NCBI GenBank assembly: GCA_020217035.1
Contig: JAIWOG010000002.1
Span: 1-10,000 of the forward strand
Direction of reading: 5' to 3'
DNA from: Magnetospirillum sp.
GTDB taxonomy: Bacteria; Pseudomonadota; Alphaproteobacteria; Rhodospirillales; Magnetospirillaceae
Length of the DNA: 10,000 nucleotides
The position numbers were made by a program, and so were the translations under genes. Under the pieces are notes generated by a model. It searched no databases, had not been told where the DNA came from, and worked only from the letters and a program-made list of their open reading frames with translations. Below, one piece after another: positions 1 to 6,466 of this stretch; position 1 is the first letter of the stretch; each line of letters opens with the position of its first letter.

Positions 1-786
1 CATCAGCCGTCGCGTCGGTTCCTGTAGGTGGTGGGCGGCGATTTCGGCGAAACGTTGAAGGTCGGCATTGGCTTGGGCCAGCTTCTCCTCGGCCCGGCGC
101 CGGGTCAGGGCTTCGTGCGCGACTTCCTTGACGGCGCTGTGACGGCGGATCACGGCGATCACCAGGGCGACGATCAGCACCGTCTGCAAGGCCAGGCCCA
201 GGCCCATCCAAAAGCGCAAGCGGCTTTGGGCGTCCATGGCCTCGGCGGTGCGGCGGGTGACCAGTTCTTCCAGGCGAGTGCGATAGGCCGTCAATTCCTG
301 CTCGGCCACCGCCTTGCCGGTGATGTCGTGGATGATGGACAGCAGAAGCGGGCGCCCCACATTGTCGCGGACCGGGGCGCTGTAGACCTCGACAGTCTTC
401 AACTCGCCGCTGGCCAGACGATGGGGAAAGATGAAGTAATTGCGTTTCTCGGCCTTGGCCTTGCGTCGTTCCGCCCCCACTTCGTCCGGCCCCAGGGTGT
501 TGATGTCCTGGATCTTCATGCCTTTCAACTGGGCCAGCGAATATCCGTAAAAATGCGCCGCCGCGTCGTTGGCGTCGATGATGGCGCCCGATTCCGGTTC
601 GATCAGCAGCATGATCGAATTGTGGTCGTTCAGCGTGTCCGACAGCAAGTTGGTGACGTCGGCCCAGGCCGGGGATTGCAGAAACAGCCATGCCACGATG
701 ACGAAAAGCCATTGGAGCCGGTGGTGGGGACGTGGGCTGCTCATGCTGAGGGCAAGCTTTTCATCAAGGACGCTGCGTCGAACCAT
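1..786 (-). CDS. Membrane sensor histidine kinase with PAS domain (C-terminal part beyond window)
   Basis: The frame is open for 262 codons and leaves the window at position 1, inside the dimerisation/phosphoacceptor domain, so the ATPase domain is not seen. Order of parts: a hydrophobic segment at about residues 25-42 ending in a signal-peptidase-like AWA|D; a PAS domain at about 52-160 (typical N-D-A-A core and a closing HDIT motif); a coiled-coil linker at about 160-190; a second membrane helix at about 192-213; a second coiled coil; then the H-box FAEIAAHHLQEP. The likely phosphorylated residue is His252. The next residue, usually Asp or Glu, is His253. By this topology the PAS domain sits in the periplasm. 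The ATG at 786 has no clear ribosome site, and an in-frame ATG at 744 is an equally good start. The gene begins 44 bases after the ferritin-like gene with no terminator between, so co-transcription is likely. Ligand and partner regulator are unknown. Confidence 0.85.
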   Translation of the reverse strand, partial: MVRRSVLDEKLALSMSSPRPHHRLQWLFVIVAWLFLQSPAWADVTNLLSDTLNDHNSIMLLIEPESGAIIDANDAAAHFYGYSLAQLKGMKIQDINTLGPDEVGAERRKAKAEKRNYFIFPHRLASGELKTVEVYSAPVRDNVGRPLLLSIIHDITGKAVAEQELTAYRTRLEELVTRRTAEAMDAQSRLRFWMGLGLALQTVLIVALVIAVIRRHSAVKEVAHEALTRRRAEEKLAQANADLQRFAEIAAHHLQEPTRRLM

Positions 787-830
787 ACCAAAGGTCTTAA
801 GCGAGCGTAACCCGGCACATGATGAATAAT

Positions 831-1304
831 CTAGTTTTCACCAGGGGTTGCGTGAAGGTTGGACAGCCAGCGTTCCAGGATCAGCACATGTTCGGCTTCC
901 TCGCCGGCGAAGGTGCGGGCCAGGTGACGGGTTTGGGGGTCGGCGGCGGTGATCGCCACGTGGTTGTAGTATTCCCAACCCCGACGTTCGTTGGCGATGG
1001 CGAAGGCCAAGGCCATGTCCACCCCCATGTCCGGGCTGACCCGCGCATGGTCGCCCACTTCCGGCGGTTCCGGGCTGTTCCAGTCGTATTGCCAGGCTTG
1101 CAACTGGGGCAGGGGGCCGTGTTTTTCGGCGATACGATGGATTTCGGCGGCGTGCATGCGGGAAAAATCGCACATGCGTCCGAACAAGGCCGCCACTTCG
1201 GCGGCGCCGTCGTGCTCCATGTGCAGGGCCAGTTCGCCGTAACGTTCGCCTGCCTGGGATTCCAGCGCCAGGGCATGGGCCAGGAAATGGGCGATTTCGC
1301 TCAT
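831..1304 (-). CDS. Ferritin-like (rubrerythrin-type) diiron protein
   Basis: This 157-residue, all-helical protein has the four-helix pattern of the rubrerythrin/ferritin-like superfamily and no C-terminal rubredoxin domain. Candidate metal ligands are Glu15 (or Glu20) on helix A, His51 and Glu54 on helix B, Glu106 on helix C and the Glu136-x-x-His139 motif on helix D. Helix B does not carry a clean E-x-x-H motif: Ser48 stands where the first Glu is expected, so the iron site may be atypical. Family members are peroxide-reducing or iron-handling proteins; the exact role here is inferred only at family level. The ATG at 1304 has a strong ribosome site (GGAGG, six bases upstream). It is the first gene of a probable two-gene unit with the histidine kinase. 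A degenerate relative lies at 3343-3801. Confidence 0.8.
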   Translation of the reverse strand: MSEIAHFLAHALALESQAGERYGELALHMEHDGAAEVAALFGRMCDFSRMHAAEIHRIAEKHGPLPQLQAWQYDWNSPEPPEVGDHARVSPDMGVDMALAFAIANERRGWEYYNHVAITAADPQTRHLARTFAGEEAEHVLILERWLSNLHATPGEN

Positions 1305-1331
1305 GCGTTCCCTCCGTTGGGGTCATTGTCA

Positions 1332-1361
1332 AAGATATGGGGCGCGGCGACGGGGTTGCAA
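1332..1361 (-). promoter_or_regulatory. Candidate promoter for the ferritin-like gene (and divergent gene)
   Basis: In the 111-base gap between two divergent genes, the minus strand carries TTGCAA (1356-1361) and TATCTT (1332-1337) with an 18-base spacer, about 28 bases before the ferritin-like start codon. TTGCAA is its own reverse complement, so on the plus strand it can pair with GACAAT (1378-1383, 16-base spacer) as a promoter for the membrane protein gene at 1416. Both matches are partial (4 of 6 per box); this is inference from consensus only. Confidence 0.3.
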
Positions 1362-1415
1362 ATATGTCTGATGGCGCGACAATAGGGGAACCGGGACGCC
1401 GCGACGAGGACTGCA

Positions 1416-2690
1416 ATGGATCACGTGGAATTGTTCGAGCGGCTGGCATTGGCCTTGGCCATCGGGGTGCTGATGGGGGTCGAGCGCGGCTGGGACAAGC
1501 GCGAGGATCCCGACGGGCATCGTGCCGCCGGTATCCGCACCTTCGCCTTGATCGGCCTTTTGGGCGGCGTCTGCGGCTGGTTCGCCCAGTCGTTGGGCGG
1601 CCTGCCGCTGCTGGGCGGTTTCATCGCCGTTTCCGCCATGGTGGTGTCGAGCTATGTCATGCGGGCCCGAGCGCGGCCGGAAGTGGGGTTCACCACCGAA
1701 ATCGCCGAGCTGACGGCCTTCGCCCTGGCCGCCCTGGCGGCGCTGGGCGAAGGGCAGGCGGCGGCGGCCGGCGCCGTGGTCGCCACCGCCTTCCTGGGGG
1801 CCAAGGCAACCTTGCATGCCTTGATCCGGCGGCTGGAAGTCCTGGAGTTGCGGGCGGTGATCAAGCTGTTGCTGATCTCGGTGGTGCTGCTGCCGGTGCT
1901 GCCCAACCAGGGTTACGGCCCGGGCGAGGTGCTCAATCCCTACAAGCTGTGGCTGCTGGTGGTGATGGTGGCCTTCATCTCGTTCCTGGGCTATTTCGCC
2001 ATCAAGCTGGCGGGGCCGCGCATCGGCAGCTTGTTGACTGGGGTGTTCGGCGGCCTGGCGTCCAGCACCGCGCTCACCGTGTCCTTCGCCCGCATGGGTC
2101 GCAACTCGCCGCCCATGCAGGCGGTGCTGGCGGCGGGCGTGGTGGTGGCCAACACCACCATGTATGTGCGTCTTTGGATCATCGTCTTGGTGTTGAACCA
2201 GCCCATCGGATGGCGTCTGGCGGTGCCGCTGGGGGCCATGGCCCTGGCCGGCCTGGTGGGATCGTGGGTGTTGTGGCGGGCGCGCGAGGACGAAACCAAG
2301 CCCGGCGCCACCACGTTGTCCAATCCCTTCGAACTGGGCATGGCGGTGAAGTTCGCCGTCTTGCTGGCGGTGGTCATGCTGGCCTCGCAAATGCTGCAAA
2401 GCTGGGCCGGTTCGGCTGGTCTGTACCTGCTGTCGGCCTTGGCCGGCCTGGCCGATGTCGACGCCATCGCGCTTTCCATGGTGCAGATGGGCGGCCGCGA
2501 GGTGGCCTTGACGGTGGCCGCCACCTCCATCACCATCGCCGCCTTCGTCAACACGGGGGTCAAGGTCGCCTTGGTCGGCGGGCTGTGCGGCGGCATCATG
2601 GTCCGCCGGGTGGCCTGGGTGATGGCGGCGGTGATCGCCGCCGGCGCCCTGGGCCTGGTGGCTCAGCGCCTGGTGTTTCAGGGGATGTGA
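1416..2690 (+). CDS. MgtC/SapB-DUF4010 family inner-membrane protein
   Basis: This is a 424-residue, very hydrophobic protein with about eleven or twelve predicted membrane helices. The first ~140 residues are MgtC/SapB-like, with the family signatures G-V-E-R-G-W (21-26) and G-I-R-T-F (39-43). The rest matches DUF4010, including the conserved GGLASSTALT stretch (212-221) followed by S-F-A-R. MgtC proteins are linked to growth in low magnesium and to control of membrane ATPases, but the substrate or partner of MgtC-DUF4010 fusions is unknown. The ATG at 1416 has GAGGA five bases upstream. The stop codon overlaps the start of the next gene (TGATG), so the two are translated together. Confidence 0.88.
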   Translation: MDHVELFERLALALAIGVLMGVERGWDKREDPDGHRAAGIRTFALIGLLGGVCGWFAQSLGGLPLLGGFIAVSAMVVSSYVMRARARPEVGFTTEIAELTAFALAALAALGEGQAAAAGAVVATAFLGAKATLHALIRRLEVLELRAVIKLLLISVVLLPVLPNQGYGPGEVLNPYKLWLLVVMVAFISFLGYFAIKLAGPRIGSLLTGVFGGLASSTALTVSFARMGRNSPPMQAVLAAGVVVANTTMYVRLWIIVLVLNQPIGWRLAVPLGAMALAGLVGSWVLWRAREDETKPGATTLSNPFELGMAVKFAVLLAVVMLASQMLQSWAGSAGLYLLSALAGLADVDAIALSMVQMGGREVALTVAATSITIAAFVNTGVKVALVGGLCGGIMVRRVAWVMAAVIAAGALGLVAQRLVFQGM

Positions 2691-3355
2691 TGAACGATTT
2701 GGAACGGGTCATCGCCGTCTATTGGCGGCAACCGGATGCCGAGGCGGCTGTGGACGCCTTCGTCCGCTCGCCGGCCGGCGAACGCTGGCGGCCCGAGACG
2801 GTGCTGTCGGTGCCGGTGTTCCTGGCCCATGTGCTGGATGCCAATCCCCATGCCGCCGCCGGGCTGGTGGACGAAATTCGCGGCGGCGACACCGTCAAGG
2901 TCGAGATGGTGGCGCAAGCCTTGAACTACAGCCATCTGCCCGACCGCGTGCGCCTGATGGAGCGTCTGGTGGGCGAGCGGGCGGCAGCCGACATGGAAGC
3001 CGAGGGTGCCGAGTTCCAGACTCTGGTTCCCAGCCATCCGGTACATGTGGACATGCTGTGGATGTCTTATTTCGCCACCGCCGACGTCGTTTATCTGGAC
3101 CGGATCGTCGGCTTGTTGGCGGGCTGGCTGCCCGAGCCGCGCTTGCAGGATCTGGTGGGCCGGGCCGCTGCCGAACCCATGGTGCGGGAACAGGCCATGG
3201 CCGGCCTGCTGGCCAAGGCGGCCGAGGTGACGCTGGCAGCGCATATCCACGATTGTCCGCCGGTGGTGGCGGCGCTGACCCGCCAGGCCCAGACCCAAGA
3301 CGGACTGGCGGCGGCCATGTCCGCCCGCCTGCTGGCCCGGCTTCAGCCGTCCTGA
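2690..3355 (+). CDS. Hypothetical helical protein, translationally coupled to the DUF4010 gene
   Basis: I do not recognise a named family. The 221-residue product has no signal peptide or membrane helix and is predicted to be almost entirely alpha-helical, in helix pairs that suggest a small TPR- or HEAT-like solenoid. The most distinctive stretch is at about residues 117-140, H-P-V-H-V-D-M-L-W followed by F-A-T and Y-L-x-R-I-V. From memory, an 'LW..FFATG...I' signature recurs in unnamed bacterial helical proteins; I cannot confirm this. The start ATG (2690) shares a base with the stop codon of the membrane protein gene, so coupling is certain if both are real, and a role as a cytosolic partner of that membrane protein is plausible. 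Its 3' end overlaps by 13 bases the end of the convergent gene on the minus strand. Confidence 0.75.
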   Translation: MNDLERVIAVYWRQPDAEAAVDAFVRSPAGERWRPETVLSVPVFLAHVLDANPHAAAGLVDEIRGGDTVKVEMVAQALNYSHLPDRVRLMERLVGERAAADMEAEGAEFQTLVPSHPVHVDMLWMSYFATADVVYLDRIVGLLAGWLPEPRLQDLVGRAAAEPMVREQAMAGLLAKAAEVTLAAHIHDCPPVVAALTRQAQTQDGLAAAMSARLLARLQPS

Positions 3356-3801
3356 GTTCCGCTGGGCGGTGGCGACCGGTTCTGGCGGCTTTCCAACTCG
3401 ATCAGGTGCAGGCGCTTGCGCTCGGCCAGTTTATCCGCCTCTGATTGCGAATCCGGGGTTTCCGCCAGGGCTCGCAGCACCTGGATCAGGGTCAGCATGG
3501 AATATTCGGTGTCCAGCGCGATTTCCAGCACTTGCCAGGGACCGATCTCCAACCCTTCCGCCGGCATGGGCGGCATGGGCGGCACCTCGTGGTCGGCCTT
3601 GGACGCGCTGCCGGAATAGGTCCGCGCCCGCCGCCGCGCCGCCGCCGCCAGCGAGTGAAGCGTGGCGGCCGAATCCTTGTCGTGGATCAACTGGGCGGCG
3701 CCGGCCAATTGGTCATAACGCCGTGCCGCCGCTTCTTCCATGCGACGGACATAGTCGTGCACAACCTCGATGCTGTCGATGGTCCCGGTGACGGCGATCA
3801 C
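3343..3801 (-). CDS. Degenerate ferritin-like domain protein
   Basis: This 152-residue protein (from the GTG at 3801) looks like a relative of the ferritin-like protein at 831-1304. Residues 20-45 align without gaps to 13-38 of that protein (shared E-x6-Y and following L-A), and residues 93-136 align without gaps to 100-143. Glu22, Glu99 and His132 are kept at identical spacing (Glu99 to His132 equals Glu106 to His139). The other expected ligands are gone: His51 becomes Arg58 and Glu136 becomes Lys129. The middle differs by 14 residues and is Pro/Met-rich (PPMPPMP). An intact diiron site is therefore unlikely; a structural or regulatory role is inference. The start is uncertain: GTG 3801 has a GGGAG rather far upstream (12 bases), and a TTG at 3864 is in frame but sits at a possible -10 box (CATAAT, 3864-3869). 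Confidence 0.65.
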   Translation of the reverse strand: MIAVTGTIDSIEVVHDYVRRMEEAAARRYDQLAGAAQLIHDKDSAATLHSLAAAARRRARTYSGSASKADHEVPPMPPMPAEGLEIGPWQVLEIALDTEYSMLTLIQVLRALAETPDSQSEADKLAERKRLHLIELESRQNRSPPPSGTQDG

Positions 3802-3907
3802 GGTAAACGGCTTCTCCCTTCCCCCAAGGCCCTCCTTTCTAGCTGTCCAGTGGCCTTGGCGCAATTATGGCATGCGTCGGATGTGGTTGCCGAATTGCTG
3901 AATGTCG

Positions 3908-3937
3908 TTGTCAATGGGGGGGATGAATGGCTATACG
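3908..3937 (+). promoter_or_regulatory. Candidate promoter for the ferredoxin gene
   Basis: TTGTCA (3908-3913, 5 of 6 to the -35 consensus) and TATACG (3932-3937, 4 of 6 to the -10) lie 18 bases apart. They would start a transcript near 3944, with a leader of about 78 bases to the ferredoxin ATG. Consensus match only. Confidence 0.35.
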
Positions 3938-4021
3938 CTTGGTCAAGACTTGCCGTTCCGCAAGGGGGGAAGCCCGGATGCTTCCTGGAATGGCCGACGG
4001 GGGTAACGAGGAGAGGAAGAT

Positions 4022-4258
4022 ATGTCGCTGAAGATCACCGAAGATTGCACCAGCTGCGACGCCTGCGTGTCGGTCTGCCCGAACACCGCCATTTCCGCCG
4101 GCGACGTCATCTATGTGATTGACGAGGACCGCTGCACCGAATGCGTCGGCGCCGAGGACACCCCCCAGTGCCAACTGGTGTGCCCGGCCGATTGCATCGT
4201 CATCGGCACCGAGGAGACCCCGGAACAGTTGCAGGCCAAGTACGAAGCTCTGCACTGA
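4022..4258 (+). CDS. YfhL-type 2[4Fe-4S] ferredoxin
   Basis: This 78-residue ferredoxin binds two [4Fe-4S] clusters and carries electrons in the cytoplasm. Cluster motifs: Cys9-x2-Cys12-x2-Cys15-x3-Cys19-Pro, and Cys38-x2-Cys41-x8-Cys50-x3-Cys54-Pro, with an extra Cys58. The eight-residue insertion between Cys41 and Cys50, the CTECVG...TP.C wording and the short C-terminal helix match the Allochromatium/YfhL type, whose clusters have unusually low and unequal potentials. The redox partner is not visible in this window. The ATG at 4022 has a purine-rich GAGGAGAGG ribosome site. The gene is monocistronic: its own promoter candidate lies upstream and a strong terminator starts 20 bases after the stop codon. 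Confidence 0.95.
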   Translation: MSLKITEDCTSCDACVSVCPNTAISAGDVIYVIDEDRCTECVGAEDTPQCQLVCPADCIVIGTEETPEQLQAKYEALH

Positions 4259-4277
4259 GTTCCGCCAGCCGGAATGT

Positions 4278-4311
4278 AAAAACCCGGTGCCTTGCGGCAC
4301 CGGGTTTTTTT
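4278..4311 (+). terminator. Intrinsic terminator after the ferredoxin gene
   Basis: A perfect stem of 14 pairs (AAAAACCCGGTGCC at 4278-4291 with its complement at 4296-4309), loop TTGC, ends in a run of seven T (4305-4311). Read on the minus strand it ends in five T, so it could also stop transcripts coming from the hemerythrin gene. Confidence 0.9.
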
Positions 4312-4317
4312 ATTGGA

Positions 4318-4390
4318 AGGAGGGAGTCCGGCCCCCCGTGACTCCCTCCTGTTCCCGCTCCCAAAGGGGTGTTGACGTTGGGGCGGGAAC
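4318..4390. repeat. Two adjacent inverted repeats between ferredoxin terminator and hemerythrin gene
   Basis: First pair: AGGAGGGAGT (4318-4327) with ACTCCCTCCT (4341-4350), ten perfect pairs and a 13-base loop. Second pair: GTTCCCGC (4351-4358) with GCGGGAAC (4383-4390), eight perfect pairs. Neither is followed by a T-run on either strand, so they are not classic terminators. They lie just 3' of the hemerythrin gene and may protect the end of its mRNA or help Rho-dependent termination; this is inference. Confidence 0.45.
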
Positions 4391-4399
4391 CTGTGCGTC

Positions 4400-4801
4400 T
4401 CAGGCGGCCCAGCGCTTTCGCGCCCCACCGAAATCGTCCTGGTCGGTGCCGCGCAGATGCGACACCAAGTAGCAGACCAAGTTCAGCATCAGGGCGCCGG
4501 CGACATCCTCGCCCTTGGCGAACAACAATCGCAAATGCGCCAGCACCGACAGCAGATGGTCGTGTTCGGCCTTGTGTTCGGCCTGGTTGTCGGAATGCAG
4601 AAGCCGCAGGAAGGATTCCTCGTCGGCGAATTGCTGGATGAGGTGACGTTCCAGCAGCGGCAGCAGGCCGGCCACCTCGCCGTCGCGGTGGGCGCGGCTG
4701 GTGGCGCGGTTCAACCGGTTGATGGCGTCGACGAGCAAGGCATGGCCGTCATCGACGACCCGGTATCCCAGGGTGTAGTCGTCGTTGCATGTCACCAACA
4801 T
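4400..4801 (-). CDS. Bacteriohemerythrin with an altered iron ligand
   Basis: This 133-residue single-domain hemerythrin binds O2 at a non-heme diiron site in the cytoplasm in its relatives and is common in magnetotactic and microaerophilic bacteria. Six of the seven usual ligands are visible: His20 (D-D-G-H), Glu61 (F-A-D-E-E), His76 and His80 (H-K-A-E-H), His115 and Asp120 (H-L-R-G-T-D). The seventh, the His of the H-F-x-x-E-E motif, is Gln57 (codon CAA, one base from His). A His at residue 53, four positions earlier, could in principle take over. The missing ligand may change or abolish O2 binding. The ATG at 4801 has AGGTG six bases upstream; an in-frame GTG at 4810 is the alternative start. 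The gene stands alone on the minus strand. Confidence 0.9.
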   Translation of the reverse strand: MLVTCNDDYTLGYRVVDDGHALLVDAINRLNRATSRAHRDGEVAGLLPLLERHLIQQFADEESFLRLLHSDNQAEHKAEHDHLLSVLAHLRLLFAKGEDVAGALMLNLVCYLVSHLRGTDQDDFGGARKRWAA

Positions 4802-4873
4802 TGTCTTCACCTTGATCCCACGAGTTCCCGTCCCCGAACTGGGCGGAGAATGGCCGAGAACAAAGACCTCGCC

Positions 4874-4934
4874 AATCAGGTGAGAACCTTAATCAGGTGA
4901 AAAATATCTGGATACTTCGCCAGATCCTCAGGTG
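4874..4934. repeat. Three TCAGGTG repeats upstream of the hemerythrin gene
   Basis: TCAGGTG occurs at 4876-4882, 4893-4899 and 4928-4934. The first two copies belong to a 10-base direct repeat AATCAGGTGA (4874-4883 and 4891-4900, 17 bases apart). The third is 35 bases further, about twice that spacing. An inverted repeat ATCTGG/CCAGAT (4906-4911, 4920-4925) lies between copies two and three. The array sits about 75-135 bases upstream of the hemerythrin start, which suits an operator, but no regulator is identified. Confidence 0.5.
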
Positions 4935-4945
4935 GATGCCTGACA

Positions 4946-4981
4946 TACAAAAGAAAAGAGGGGCTTCTTCCGCCCCTCTTT
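4946..4981 (-). terminator. Intrinsic terminator after homospermidine synthase
   Basis: Arms AAAGAGGGGC (4955-4964) and GCCCCTCTTT (4972-4981) form ten perfect pairs around a seven-base loop. Read on the minus strand, the stem ends in TTT and continues TCTTTTGT, the U-rich tail of a Rho-independent terminator. It starts 13 bases after the stop codon of the synthase gene. Confidence 0.85.
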
Positions 4982-4993
4982 GTCTTTGAATGA

Positions 4994-6403
4994 TCACACC
5001 ACGCGGAAGTTTTTGAACTGCCACGGATCGTCTTCGTCGATGTCTTCGGGGAACAATCCGCCGCGCTGTTGCAACGGTGTCCACTCCGAATACACACCCA
5101 CCACCTTGCCCAAATAAGGCATGGCCACTTCCAGGCAGCGGTGGAAATCCATCTCGTCGGGCTCGACCACGCCGCGTTCGGGGTTTTCCAGGGCCCACAC
5201 CATGCCGGCCAGGATGGTGGCGGTGACTTGCAGGCTGGTGGCGTTGTTGTGCGGGCACAATTCGCGGGCCTCGGCGATGGACAATTGCGAACCGTACCAA
5301 TAAGCGCCCTTGGCGTGGCCCATCAGCAGCACGCCCAACTCGTCGGTGCCGCTGGTGATCTCGTCCATCATCAGGCGTTGGCGGCTTTGTTGCTGCCAAT
5401 TCTTGCCGGCCAGTTCATGCACCGACAGCACCGCGTCGTCGCAGGGGTGATAGGCGTAATGCACGGTGGGGCGGTAGCGCACCGTGTCGCCGTCCTTGAC
5501 GGTGAAGTAATCGGCGATGGAGATGGATTCGCTGTGGGTGATCAGGAAACCGTGGAACGCCCCTTCGTTGGGGGTCCAGGTCCGCACCTTGGTGGAGGCG
5601 CCGGGCCGCATCAGATAGATGGCGCAATCGCTGCCGAATTGATGGCGGCGGCCGTCGGCGGGAAAATGGCGTTCATGGCTGCCCCAGCCCAGTTCGGCCG
5701 GCTGGCAGCCTTCGCCGACGAAGCCGTCGATGGACCAGGTGTTGACGAACTCGTCCACCTGCTTGGGCTTCGTGGCCGCCACCTGGGTGTCACGCTCGGC
5801 CACATGGATGGTCTTCACGCCCAGCTTTTCCGCCAGTGCGGCCCAGCCACGGCGATCGGTGGGCGGCGCGGTGTCGATTCCGGTGTCGCGGGCTATGTCC
5901 AGCAGGGCCTTCTTGGTGAAAAAGCTCACCAGGCCGGGATTGGCGCCGCAGGTCATGATGGCGGTGGGGCGCTTGCCGGCCGCCTTCAACTTCATGGCCT
6001 GTTCGCGCAGGGCGTAATTGGACCGTTCCGACGGCGACAGATTGGGGTCGGTGTAGCCGCCGGCCCAGGGCTCGATGCAGGTGTCCAGATAGAAGGCGCC
6101 CAGTTCCCAGGCCAGTTCCACCAGGGCCACCGACGACACGTCCACCGAGACGTTGAGCAGGAAGTCGCCCTTCTTCAGCAGCGGCGTCAGGATGTCCCGG
6201 TAATTGTCAGGATTAAGCGGATCGATGACGAACTTGACGCCGTATTTCCTGGCGACGTCGTGTCCCCGTTCTTCGGCGGTGATGATGGTCACCCGCGACG
6301 CGTCAAGGTTGAAGTGGCGCAACAGCAACGGCAAGACGCCGGGGCCCAGGCTGCCAAATCCGATGATGACGACGTTGCCGCCAAATGAAACAAGGGTGCT
6401 CAT
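4994..6403 (-). CDS. hss: Homospermidine synthase
   Basis: The enzyme (EC 2.5.1.44) makes sym-homospermidine from two putrescines (or putrescine plus spermidine) with bound NAD+, releasing ammonia; homospermidine is a main polyamine in many Alphaproteobacteria. The 469-residue length fits the Blastochloris viridis enzyme (about 477). The N-terminus has the NAD-binding Rossmann motif G15-F-G-S-L-G20. Residues matching the known active site of the Blastochloris enzyme are present with a steady offset: Glu111 (C-I-E-P-W), Asn155 (G-A-N-P-G), Trp223 (N-T-W-S-I-D-G) and Glu292 (S-E-S-I). No signal peptide or membrane helix is present, so it is cytosolic. The ATG at 6403 has GGAGG nine bases upstream. 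It lies 63 bases downstream of the decarboxylase gene on the same strand, with no terminator between, so both are probably one operon supplying and using putrescine. Confidence 0.96.
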   Translation of the reverse strand: MSTLVSFGGNVVIIGFGSLGPGVLPLLLRHFNLDASRVTIITAEERGHDVARKYGVKFVIDPLNPDNYRDILTPLLKKGDFLLNVSVDVSSVALVELAWELGAFYLDTCIEPWAGGYTDPNLSPSERSNYALREQAMKLKAAGKRPTAIMTCGANPGLVSFFTKKALLDIARDTGIDTAPPTDRRGWAALAEKLGVKTIHVAERDTQVAATKPKQVDEFVNTWSIDGFVGEGCQPAELGWGSHERHFPADGRRHQFGSDCAIYLMRPGASTKVRTWTPNEGAFHGFLITHSESISIADYFTVKDGDTVRYRPTVHYAYHPCDDAVLSVHELAGKNWQQQSRQRLMMDEITSGTDELGVLLMGHAKGAYWYGSQLSIAEARELCPHNNATSLQVTATILAGMVWALENPERGVVEPDEMDFHRCLEVAMPYLGKVVGVYSEWTPLQQRGGLFPEDIDEDDPWQFKNFRVV

Positions 6404-6466
6404 AATTCAATACCTCCCCGGTCTGTGGGTCGCGGCGCCGCCCGGCTCCCACGAGCGGCTGCGGGT

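Noticed and set aside
28..810. Open frame of 260 codons on the plus strand
   Set aside because: It is antisense to the histidine kinase, whose translation shows clear PAS, membrane and H-box motifs; the plus frame reads as low-complexity sequence typical of shadow frames in G+C-rich DNA.
1329..2399. Open frame of 356 codons on the minus strand
   Set aside because: Antisense to the DUF4010 gene, rich in His, Gln and Gly, with no recognisable domain.
3805..3816. AAACGGCTTCTC shared with 7726-7737, each time upstream of a minus-strand gene
   Set aside because: Only two 12-base copies, at different distances from the start codons and with no common partner site; probably coincidence.
3802..3864. 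Longer N-terminus of the degenerate ferritin-like protein from TTG 3864
   Set aside because: The extra 21 residues do not align with the related protein, and a possible -10 box overlaps the TTG. It cannot be excluded fully because the ribosome site of GTG 3801 is weak.
4840..4880. Possible sigma54 promoter (TTGGCGAGGTCTTTG on the minus strand) before the hemerythrin gene
   Set aside because: The GG is not followed by GC at the required ten-base distance, so the essential -12 element is missing.
5069..6388. Open frame of 439 codons on the plus strand
   Set aside because: Antisense to homospermidine synthase, whose active-site residues are all present; the long frame reflects absence of stop codons in G+C-rich antisense.
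6404..6466. Weak GTGGG/CCCAC inverted repeat between decarboxylase and homospermidine synthase genes
   Set aside because: Five pairs around a long loop with no T-run; not enough to call a terminator or to split the operon.
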